64,000 nucleotides of DNA from VMCP01 sp964408945 (GTDB taxonomy: Bacteria > Bacteroidota > Bacteroidia > NS11-12g > UBA955), in contig CAYPBJ010000007.1 in NCBI GenBank assembly GCA_964408945.1, positions 24,345-88,344 on the forward strand, in the 5' to 3' direction. Positions 57,918-64,000 of this stretch are shown one piece after another; the stretch's first letter is position 1, and the number at the start of each line of letters is the position of its first letter. The notes under the pieces are model-generated. The model was not told the origin of the DNA and did no database searches. It saw nothing but the letters and a program-made list of their open reading frames with translations. The position numbers and the translations under genes are program-made.

Positions 57918-58367
57918 TTAACATACTTTATCGGCAGCATAACTCGCACAAAGGCTGTATGGTTTTGTTCTGGCCACATATCCCATAGATTCAACCAAGC
58001 CAACTGCGGCTCTAACCACATCGTTTGATTTGAATCTTGGGTCAGGATTAAGATCTAAATCTATGAAGGTAGGTTTAGGAATTCCCAATTCTACCAGTTC
58101 ATTGGCTAAGTTCACGGAAATTTCAACTTCATGCCATAGTCTATTCCAACGCTCTTTTATTCGGGGTAGTCGTTTTTTAGAGTAAAGCACATGGCCACCT
58201 TTTCTGGGTTTATATAAAACTACCACTACCGCGTAAATGGTTTGCGAATCTCTGTTTTTAGAGTCACATCCAATGATGATTTGGGTATCTTTGTTCTCTA
58301 ACAGATATGCCTTGAGATATTCTACCAAATCAACGGGAAAATCAGTTTGAAGAATCCTAAATTGCAT
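57918..58367 (-). CDS. YkuK-family (DUF458) ribonuclease H-like protein
   Basis: 149 residues from the ATG at 58367; a TTG at 58385 is the alternative start. The segment QIIIGCDSKNRDSQTIYAVVVVLYKPRKGGHVLYSKKRLPR matches the YkuK/DUF458 pattern by memory and carries an Asp (GCDSK) that suits an RNase H-fold metal site; a second acidic cluster (FIDLDLNPDPRFKSND) follows. The activity is not established. It is divergent from the gene at 58448. The 80-nt divergent spacer holds no recognised promoter. Confidence 0.75.
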   Translation of the reverse strand: MQFRILQTDFPVDLVEYLKAYLLENKDTQIIIGCDSKNRDSQTIYAVVVVLYKPRKGGHVLYSKKRLPRIKERWNRLWHEVEISVNLANELVELGIPKPTFIDLDLNPDPRFKSNDVVRAAVGLVESMGYVARTKPYSLCASYAADKVC

Positions 58368-58447
58368 ATCAACGAATATAGTCAATAAATGTGTAATTAG
58401 CGAATCTTAACGTTTATATATCAATAAGATAATTTAGTAGTTTAAAT

Positions 58448-58783
58448 ATGACGGTCTACGAATATATAACAGGGTTTCCTCCAGAAGTGCAAGAGAAAAT
58501 GATGTCAATTCGATCATGGATTTTGGAGTTGGTTCCTTCTGCGGAGGAGTTAATTTCTTACGGAATGCCCGCATATAAATACAACAAAAAGCCCTTGATT
58601 TATTTCGCGGGATACAAGAACCACATAGGGATTTATGCTACACCAAATACCCACGAGGCATTTGCAGAAAGGTTGAAAATCTACAAGCAGGGGAAAGGGT
58701 CGGTTCAATTTCCCTTGGGAGATGCGCTTCCTGAAATATTAATTAAAGAAATGATTCAGCACAGAAAGGAGACTTTAAAATGA
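58448..58783 (+). CDS. DUF1801-type small protein (YdhG-like)
   Basis: 111 residues with the family pattern YITGFPPEVQEKMMSIRSWI, ELISYGMPAYKYNKKPLIYF, IGIYATPN and GKGSVQFPLGDALPEILI. The fold is related to YdhG/frataxin-like proteins; no biochemical role is established. Its last 4 nt overlap the start of the beta-lactamase gene (ATGA), so the two are translated from one mRNA. Confidence 0.85.
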   Translation: MTVYEYITGFPPEVQEKMMSIRSWILELVPSAEELISYGMPAYKYNKKPLIYFAGYKNHIGIYATPNTHEAFAERLKIYKQGKGSVQFPLGDALPEILIKEMIQHRKETLK

Positions 58784-59595
58784 AAGTATGGATTGCTGTT
58801 GTATTGGGATTACAGTCTTTTTTTGTCTTCGCTCAGGCATCTAATAATCCTCAGGCATATAACCTTGAAGAACTTCAATCAATCATTGACTCTGCACATG
58901 TGAAAGGGACTTTATTGATTTACGATGAGAATCAAAATTCTATATACTGCAATGATTACTTAGACTGTCAAATTGGATATTTGCCTGCCTCCACTTTCAA
59001 AATATGCAATACTTTGATTGGTTTGGAAACGGGGGCGATTAAATCTAAAGATTCCTTGTTTTATTGGGATGGGAATAAGCGCATGTTTTCCATTTGGGAG
59101 CGTGATATGAATTTGCGGGAAGCGTTTCAAAGTTCATGTGTTCCGTGTTTTCAGGAAGTGGCTCGAAAAATAGGTCCTCGAGAAATGAAAGAATGGCTTT
59201 TAAAACTTAAATACGGGAATAATATTGAAATCAACGAGGAAAATATTGATCAGTTTTGGTTAAAAGGCGAATTCAGGATTTCAGCAGAAGAACAAATAAT
59301 TTTCTTGAAGTCATTGTTGAATAAAAGGCTGCCAATATCCCCAGAAACACAAAACCAAATGTGGGAAATCATGCAGGTAGACGGAGATTCTTCGCTGTTT
59401 GCAAAAACTGGGTGGACGCAAGTAGAAGGAAAGGACCAGGGATGGTATGTAGGAATTAGGAAGTTTGATTCTAATAATTACATTTTCGCGCTTCACATAG
59501 AGAATATTGATAATCCTGATTTTATGAATGCGAGAAAAAGAATTGCTCTAGAGGGACTGGAATTTGTTATTCAACTTGAAGAACAAAGCGAGTGA
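58780..59595 (+). CDS. Class D (OXA-type) beta-lactamase
   Basis: 271 residues with signal peptide (about 1-18, ending VFAQ). All OXA active-site elements are in place and correctly spaced: S71-T-F-K74 (nucleophile and carboxylated Lys), S119-C-V121, Y145-G-N147 and K209-T-G211, with WDG, NLREAFQSSCVP and GWYVG as in acquired OXA enzymes. The protein is predicted to hydrolyse penicillins in the periplasm; spectrum cannot be predicted. BlaR-type sensors also contain this domain but would have an N-terminal membrane part, absent here. There is no sign of an integron or IS nearby, so it appears intrinsic to this chromosome. Confidence 0.9.
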   Translation: MKVWIAVVLGLQSFFVFAQASNNPQAYNLEELQSIIDSAHVKGTLLIYDENQNSIYCNDYLDCQIGYLPASTFKICNTLIGLETGAIKSKDSLFYWDGNKRMFSIWERDMNLREAFQSSCVPCFQEVARKIGPREMKEWLLKLKYGNNIEINEENIDQFWLKGEFRISAEEQIIFLKSLLNKRLPISPETQNQMWEIMQVDGDSSLFAKTGWTQVEGKDQGWYVGIRKFDSNNYIFALHIENIDNPDFMNARKRIALEGLEFVIQLEEQSE

Positions 59596-60118
59596 AATTT
59601 TGATGGTATTCTTCGAATCCAAGTCCGTTTCCTGAAGTTTTGGGATTGTCTTCTTTGATTTTTTCACCCAAAGCAGGGTAGGCTTTGATCACCGCAAGAA
59701 TCATTGAAATCATGTTTGGGGTTTCCATTTCGGTGAAATATGAGTAACGCTTTTCGATTGTTTGAAAATGCAGATTGGGGTTCTTTTCTATGAGTTTCAA
59801 ACCCGTGGCAGAGTCTTTGATGGCGAAGCCCGCAAACGATCTTAATTTCTCTTCTTCGACAGAAGCGGGATCGTCAAAATACACTCCCACGAATAAGGAT
59901 GAATCTAGTTTTTCACCTTGTTGGATTTGTTTGACTTTGTCAAAAACAGTAGCAATTTTCTGGTATGAACCTTTATGATCTAGGCCAATGAGCAAATGTC
60001 CTCCTTGTTGCCCCGTTTGAACTTCAACTGTTTTAAAAGCACCATTGTATGCAAGGGTAGAGAAAATGATCACACCAATCGATGCGATCATGATGGTAGC
60101 GATTTTGAGGTATTTCAT
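59567..60118 (-). CDS. Membrane-anchored GyrI-like domain protein
   Basis: 183 residues. One N-terminal helix (about 5-24, KIATIMIASIGVIIFSTLAY) anchors a domain that resembles GyrI-like small-molecule binding proteins (VFDKVKQIQQGEKLDSSLFV, GVYFDDPASVEEEKLRSFAG). This is a fold-level resemblance. The function is unknown. The 3' end overlaps that of the beta-lactamase gene by 29 nt (tail to tail). Confidence 0.65.
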   Translation of the reverse strand: MKYLKIATIMIASIGVIIFSTLAYNGAFKTVEVQTGQQGGHLLIGLDHKGSYQKIATVFDKVKQIQQGEKLDSSLFVGVYFDDPASVEEEKLRSFAGFAIKDSATGLKLIEKNPNLHFQTIEKRYSYFTEMETPNMISMILAVIKAYPALGEKIKEDNPKTSGNGLGFEEYHQNFTRFVLQVE

Positions 60119-60139
60119 AGCCTTACAAAGGTAAATATA

Positions 60140-60147
60140 TATCTTTG
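60140..60147 (+). promoter_or_regulatory. -7 promoter box (TATCTTTG)
   Basis: Full match to TAnnTTTG, ending 4 nt before the ATG at 60152 in the spacer divergent from the GyrI-like gene. Confidence 0.5.
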
Positions 60148-60151
60148 TTTT

Positions 60152-60577
60152 ATGGAAATGATTGAAATTGAAGTGGTGGTGAATGCGCCCTTAAACGTTG
60201 TTTGGGATTGTTTCAATTCCAGTAAACACATTGTGGGTTGGAACTTTGCATCTGATGATTGGCATTGTCCAGAATCTGAAGTCGACTTTAAAATAGGGGG
60301 AAAGTTCAGTAATAAAATGTCAGCCAAAGACGGGTCATTTAGTTTCGATTTCTGGGGATATTACCGCGAGATCGTTCCTCAGTCTCGCTTGGTTTTTAGC
60401 TTGGGCGAAGACCTTGGAGAGAGCAGAATGGTTGAAGTGGAATTTCAGGAAGTGGCAGATGGCATCAAAGTGATGGAGAAATTCACTCCCGAAGACCAGA
60501 ATTCAGCTGACTTGCAAAAACAAGGATGGCAAATGATCTTGAATAATTTCAAGAATTATTGCGAGAATTTAGGATAG
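60152..60577 (+). CDS. SRPBCC/AHSA1-family protein
   Basis: 141 residues from the ATG at 60152, picked by the -7 box; an in-frame ATG at 60158 is possible. The family features are VVVNAPLNVVWDCFNSSKHI at the N-terminus, WNFASDDWHCPESEVDFKIG, then FWGYYREIVPQSRLVFS and the C-terminal helix GWQMILNNFKNYCENL. These START-like proteins bind lipids or other hydrophobic ligands; the ligand is unknown. It is convergent with the prohibitin-like gene, with 2 nt between them. Confidence 0.85.
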   Translation: MEMIEIEVVVNAPLNVVWDCFNSSKHIVGWNFASDDWHCPESEVDFKIGGKFSNKMSAKDGSFSFDFWGYYREIVPQSRLVFSLGEDLGESRMVEVEFQEVADGIKVMEKFTPEDQNSADLQKQGWQMILNNFKNYCENLG

Positions 60578-60579
60578 AT

Positions 60580-61461
60580 TTACTTTCCACCTTCCGGAAT
60601 TCCTAGCAACGGGGTTTTCCCATCTGTAATAATTACCTTTGAATTGTTGCTGTTTGAAAGTGATTTGAACGCTTCAATTTGATTGTTTTTTAACACCTCT
60701 GGGGTAAGGGACTTAGAAATCATTTCATTGGCTTTTGCGTTTGCATCCGCTTCGATTTTTGTAGCATTTGCAACCCCTTCAGCGCGAATTTTATCAACTT
60801 CGGCAAATCCTTGAGCGGCGATGATGACTGCTTGTTTTTCACCTTCCGCGGCTATTGCTTTTCTCTCAGCCTCTAATTTCTCTTTTTGTTTGGTGAATTC
60901 CATGCGCTGGGCTTCTTGTTCGGCTCTGAGTTTCTCTTCTATGGCAGCAGATAATCCCGAAGGAAGGCTGATTGATTTTAAAAGTACATTTTCCACTACA
61001 AATCCTTTATCGCCAAGAACAGCCATCATGGTGTCACGAATGTTTCGCTCTATTCGCGCACGTTCGCCGCTATGCATATCCTTAGCAAAAAACTTGGAAG
61101 TTACATCGGCAGCGGCAGATCTAAATACAGGCAAAATCACCACTTCTTCGTAGTTCATGCCAATGTTTTTTATTACATCAGGTCCTGCATTTTTCTCGAT
61201 TCTGTAAAGAATTGAAATCTCTGATTGTATGGTTAGACCTTCTTTGCTTGGCAGCGGAAGTCGAACTTCTAAATTAACTGTTCTGATTGGAAGTCTTAAA
61301 ATGGTAGAAACAAAAGGATTATAAAACTGAATACCAGGGTCATACGCTTTGTCATTGAGTTTACCCAATCTACGTTTTACTCCAGTTTCTCCAGGTTGAA
61401 CAATGGTACAAGAGCTGATTAATACAGCAGCAATGGTTGTGATGCTCAAAATATTCTTCAT
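60580..61461 (-). CDS. Prohibitin-like SPFH/Band 7 lipoprotein
   Basis: 293 residues. The N-terminal signal has a lipobox (AVLISSC, Cys near residue 18), and the SPFH domain follows (about 25-200; GETGVKRRLGKLNDKAYDPG, SEISILYRIEKNAG, VVENVLLKSISLPSGL). A long helical region rich in Lys, Glu and Ala (about 185-250) is likely a coiled coil, as in prohibitins. It resembles the prohibitin-like proteins of Bacteroidota that are lipid-anchored rather than N-terminally membrane-spanning. The function is unknown but usually linked to membrane scaffolding. A 98-nt spacer separates it from the next gene upstream. Confidence 0.85.
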   Translation of the reverse strand: MKNILSITTIAAVLISSCTIVQPGETGVKRRLGKLNDKAYDPGIQFYNPFVSTILRLPIRTVNLEVRLPLPSKEGLTIQSEISILYRIEKNAGPDVIKNIGMNYEEVVILPVFRSAAADVTSKFFAKDMHSGERARIERNIRDTMMAVLGDKGFVVENVLLKSISLPSGLSAAIEEKLRAEQEAQRMEFTKQKEKLEAERKAIAAEGEKQAVIIAAQGFAEVDKIRAEGVANATKIEADANAKANEMISKSLTPEVLKNNQIEAFKSLSNSNNSKVIITDGKTPLLGIPEGGK

Positions 61462-61559
61462 AGTGCTGAAAAATAATTAAGTAAATATACGAATCGTGGG
61501 GGTAATCGTTGAAAACGACAAAGTTTTGGACGAGATTCCTTGAATAGAGATAAATAAAT

Positions 61560-63113
61560 CTACTCAGCCCCGTCGCTTTTAGCTCTGGAAACTGCTTTAT
61601 TACCAACAGATTTACCCATTTTCATGCCCACTTCAATATCGCTGCGATAATGTATAGCACCTATCAATCTACTTTTACTTGCTTCTTCTGCCATAGCGTT
61701 GTATTGTGATGATTTTAAGCCATTAATATGCGAGAGAACTGTTGCTGCAGCGCCGCTAAATGTACTATGTCCGCTCACATACGCAGGGAAATTAGGAACT
61801 CCAGTTAGAGTTTTAATTTTTGGATTCATTTGGCTTGGGCGGGGATTGAAGTAGAAATATTTAGCATCCCAACAGCAAATAGCAGCATCAAACATGGCCA
61901 TATTTAATAGGGCCAAATTTCGTGCCCAACGAATTTCACTGAAATTCAATTGTACAAAATCTTCACAGGCAATGGCGTTCCAATGTCCGGGTGGCGTATA
62001 AGTTCCTGCACCATCGCCCCAAAAATGAACCACTCTCATATTTTCGCGAGTAGCATTTTGGCTATATTCGAGAACTTCATTGAGTTCTTTTTGGAATTGC
62101 TCTGAAGATGTAGAAGGCGGAGGTGATGGTCTTCCGTTCACTACTTCTGAAGTATCTAGTAAAAATCCAATGGTTCTTCCGAATAACGGCAACATGGGAG
62201 GTCTAGCGGGTGATTCAAGGCTCTTCCAAGGTATTTCACCTCTATTTTCTGTTGTTGTTACAAAAAGTTGCCAATCAGAAGGCGTGCCAACGGCTTTCCC
62301 TGCGCGGTCTTTTCGGGCTCGGTCAATGAATTTTTGGGCAACTTGCTTGCCCAGCTTTAATCCAGCTTCAATCTCACTGCGTACATTGTATCCTCCGAAA
62401 AGGCGGCTATTAATGCAATCGATGAGTTTAGATTGTAAAAAATCTTGTTCTCCGGGAAACAATTGACTTAACATTGCGACACTCGCTCCAGCAATTACTG
62501 CTTGTTCACTTGGATAGGCGAAGTCGTTTATTTCAGGTCCTTTTAGCTTGATGTTAGGGTCGATCTGATAAGGTCTCAGCCTTTTGAATTTATACTTGTA
62601 GTGATAGGCAATAACTAAAGCATCGTATTGCGCGGCACTAACATATGCATAAGCTCTTGCAGCATAAGGTGGATTAGCAAAGGGAAACAATGGGTATGCA
62701 AGTGGGTTGTTTGGGTTTGGAATAGGGTATGTGCCATCTTGATTTTGGTAGGGTGGTAAATTGTACTTTGCCACCAATTCTCTTAATATTTCGTTCCACC
62801 TTAAAACGCTTCCCGCACTCCAGTAATTTAAATTATTTAATTCTGATAGTTCATTTTTTGCTTGGATACTTTTTATCTCTTGCAGTTCAAGTTTATAGTT
62901 TTGAGATGCAATTGATTCTGGAGTTTCTATTGCAAATTCTTCATTGTTTGTAAGCAGAATTGGAAGCCATTTACCACCTGTGGTATCTAAATTTAATGGT
63001 GAAAGAGGTGCGAATGTTAAGTTTCTTTCATTGATTTCTTTGTTGCAGCCCACCGACATTATCGCAACAATGAAAATGTATCCTATATTATATGTAAAAC
63101 GGCTAAAATTCAT
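61560..63113 (-). CDS. PAP2/vanadium haloperoxidase-type lipoprotein with two domain copies
   Basis: 517 residues with an N-terminal lipobox (IMSVGC, Cys near residue 23). Two related domains are visible. The N-terminal copy (about 165-275) has degenerate motifs: KFKRLRPYQ, YPSEQAV (PSEQ instead of PSGH) and no SRxxxxxHxxxD. The C-terminal copy (about 415-500) is intact: KYFYFNPRP, AYVSGHSTFSG and SRLIGAIHYRSD, which are the phosphate/vanadate site. It is therefore a predicted phosphatase or haloperoxidase with one active site. The start overlaps the end of the preceding barrel gene by 11 nt. Confidence 0.87.
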   Translation of the reverse strand: MNFSRFTYNIGYIFIVAIMSVGCNKEINERNLTFAPLSPLNLDTTGGKWLPILLTNNEEFAIETPESIASQNYKLELQEIKSIQAKNELSELNNLNYWSAGSVLRWNEILRELVAKYNLPPYQNQDGTYPIPNPNNPLAYPLFPFANPPYAARAYAYVSAAQYDALVIAYHYKYKFKRLRPYQIDPNIKLKGPEINDFAYPSEQAVIAGASVAMLSQLFPGEQDFLQSKLIDCINSRLFGGYNVRSEIEAGLKLGKQVAQKFIDRARKDRAGKAVGTPSDWQLFVTTTENRGEIPWKSLESPARPPMLPLFGRTIGFLLDTSEVVNGRPSPPPSTSSEQFQKELNEVLEYSQNATRENMRVVHFWGDGAGTYTPPGHWNAIACEDFVQLNFSEIRWARNLALLNMAMFDAAICCWDAKYFYFNPRPSQMNPKIKTLTGVPNFPAYVSGHSTFSGAAATVLSHINGLKSSQYNAMAEEASKSRLIGAIHYRSDIEVGMKMGKSVGNKAVSRAKSDGAE

Positions 63114-64000
63114 ATTGATATACTAAGCCTGAATACCATGAAAAGGATTTACCCACGTTTTTACCAAAAACCGTTTGAGTCAAGCCCCCAAGTGCACTGA
63201 AACCTTTGTTTTTTATAATTTCCTTTTTCCCAGAAAGTCCAATTCGAACCATATCCATTTCATTGCTTGGGAATGGCATATCGTTTTTGCGAATATTGAA
63301 ACCACCCAGTGAATTATTGAATTCACCAGTGAGTTCAACGTAATTATCTGGTGAAGGGCGATAACCTAATCGGATGTTGTGATTCCAAATGTTGGGCAAT
63401 ACTACTTTGTTACTGTATATCAAACGATCAGTATAATAAGAATTTCTATCAATGGTTATTGAGCTTCGGGCAATGTAAGAACTTGACAAGGTAAAAAAGT
63501 AGTTTCTTTTTTGGATATCCATCAAAAAACGCATGGATGCAGTTCTGGCACCCGATCCAATACTTAGGGGTAAATAATCGACCGTATAATTAGAAATGGG
63601 AGATGAAACACCAGCTACTGCAACCAAGGATGTTAAAAACCCGTTGATGTTTTTTACCCATAATTCCTGTTTAAGAAAAAGGTTCGCATCTTGAAATCCT
63701 TTTTGTTCTATCAAAGTTCCTTTGGTTGTATAGTTCTGGATGTAAGACGTACTTAGAATCAAATTGGTGCTTGATGTAAATCCGTAGTTGGCCATAAAAC
63801 TCAATTGTCTGGATTTCAATTGGCCAATATTTTCATTGGTTCTGAGATAATCACCTTCCCAATATTTTTGCCATTGACTTTGGCCATATACAAAACCGCC
63901 GCAAAAGTTTCTCTTTCCCATAAATAAACCATCTATTTCGGTTTGTGATTTTAAAGGGAAAAAACATCCACAGAACAAAATCAGCAATATGGAAAATTTC
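63103..64000 (-). CDS. Outer-membrane beta-barrel-like protein, start cut by the window edge
   Basis: The frame stays open to position 64000, where the last visible base can be the G of an ATG, followed by KFSILLILFCGCFFPLKSQT, a signal peptide. So essentially all of the protein (about 299 residues) is present except the first two bases of its start codon. Alternating polar/aromatic strands (e.g. WNHNIRLGYRPSPDNYVELT) and the C-terminal SWYSGLVYQYEF suggest a barrel of 12 or so strands. No transporter family was assigned. It overlaps the downstream haloperoxidase-type gene by 11 nt, so both are probably in one operon. Confidence 0.65.
   Translation of the reverse strand, partial: KFSILLILFCGCFFPLKSQTEIDGLFMGKRNFCGGFVYGQSQWQKYWEGDYLRTNENIGQLKSRQLSFMANYGFTSSTNLILSTSYIQNYTTKGTLIEQKGFQDANLFLKQELWVKNINGFLTSLVAVAGVSSPISNYTVDYLPLSIGSGARTASMRFLMDIQKRNYFFTLSSSYIARSSITIDRNSYYTDRLIYSNKVVLPNIWNHNIRLGYRPSPDNYVELTGEFNNSLGGFNIRKNDMPFPSNEMDMVRIGLSGKKEIIKNKGFSALGGLTQTVFGKNVGKSFSWYSGLVYQYEF

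Noticed and set aside
58386..58447. Origin-like or regulatory spacer between the YkuK and DUF1801 genes
   Set aside because: It is short and AT-rich but has no repeats or boxes beyond background.

Overview
The window looks like a chromosomal segment of a member of the Bacteroidota, probably Flavobacteriia-like. The signs are low G+C, T9SS type A and type B C-terminal sorting domains, the TAnnTTTG -7 promoter element just upstream of many start codons, the short adenylate kinase and RpoD without region 1.1, LptE/SecG/GSCFA/DUF4199 genes, and a DnaJ that keeps only two of the four CxxCxGxG motifs. Most genes are ordinary chromosomal ones. No phage, IS element, CRISPR array, tRNA or rRNA was recognised.

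Layout: 1-10 kb carries succinate dehydrogenase (sdhC, 5' part of sdhA), ribE, grpE-dnaJ, an M48-type peptidase with an exported neighbour, menB, and an ECF sigma operon. 10-18.5 kb has a methyltransferase, PAP2 phosphatase, enoyl-CoA hydratase, an Omp28-type lipoprotein, and a tightly packed run adk - HAD phosphatase - T9SS protein - VWA-like membrane protein - mnmA. 18.7-23.2 kb is one 1515-residue PKD-repeat T9SS protein. 23-35 kb has rpoD, feoAB, an M1 aminopeptidase-aroE-DedA operon, an overlooked 38-residue lipoprotein, ahcY, a membrane protein and parE. 35-48.9 kb has lipoproteins, an epimerase, chrA, GSCFA, the fused B12 mutase icmF, a rhodanese lipoprotein, tex and hutU. 48.9-55 kb has an envelope operon (sigma54 activator - lptE - TPR protein - secG) and parC, which is interrupted by an N-gap. 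55-64 kb has DUF4199, an ABC exporter, a YkuK-type protein, a class D beta-lactamase, GyrI-like and SRPBCC proteins, a prohibitin-like lipoprotein, a PAP2/haloperoxidase-type lipoprotein and an outer-membrane protein cut by the window edge.

The most unusual structure is a family of tandem 7-nt repeat arrays. Three of them (18, 28 and 34 units) fill almost exactly the spacer between convergent genes (6555-6680, 44344-44539, 54879-55116). A fourth (19 units, 49779-49911) lies in frame inside a TPR gene and encodes a repeated heptapeptide. The intergenic arrays switch part-way from one repeat family to its approximate reverse complement, so they could fold as long imperfect hairpins. Their function is unknown; bidirectional termination is one hypothesis.

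Other points worth attention: a 15-nt element shared by the grpE promoter region and the region beside the sigma54 activator; promoter boxes so close to ATG that leaderless mRNAs are likely; divergent genes whose two start codons form one ATGCAT palindrome; and a 55-nt duplication flanking the N-gap in parC, which looks like an assembly artefact.
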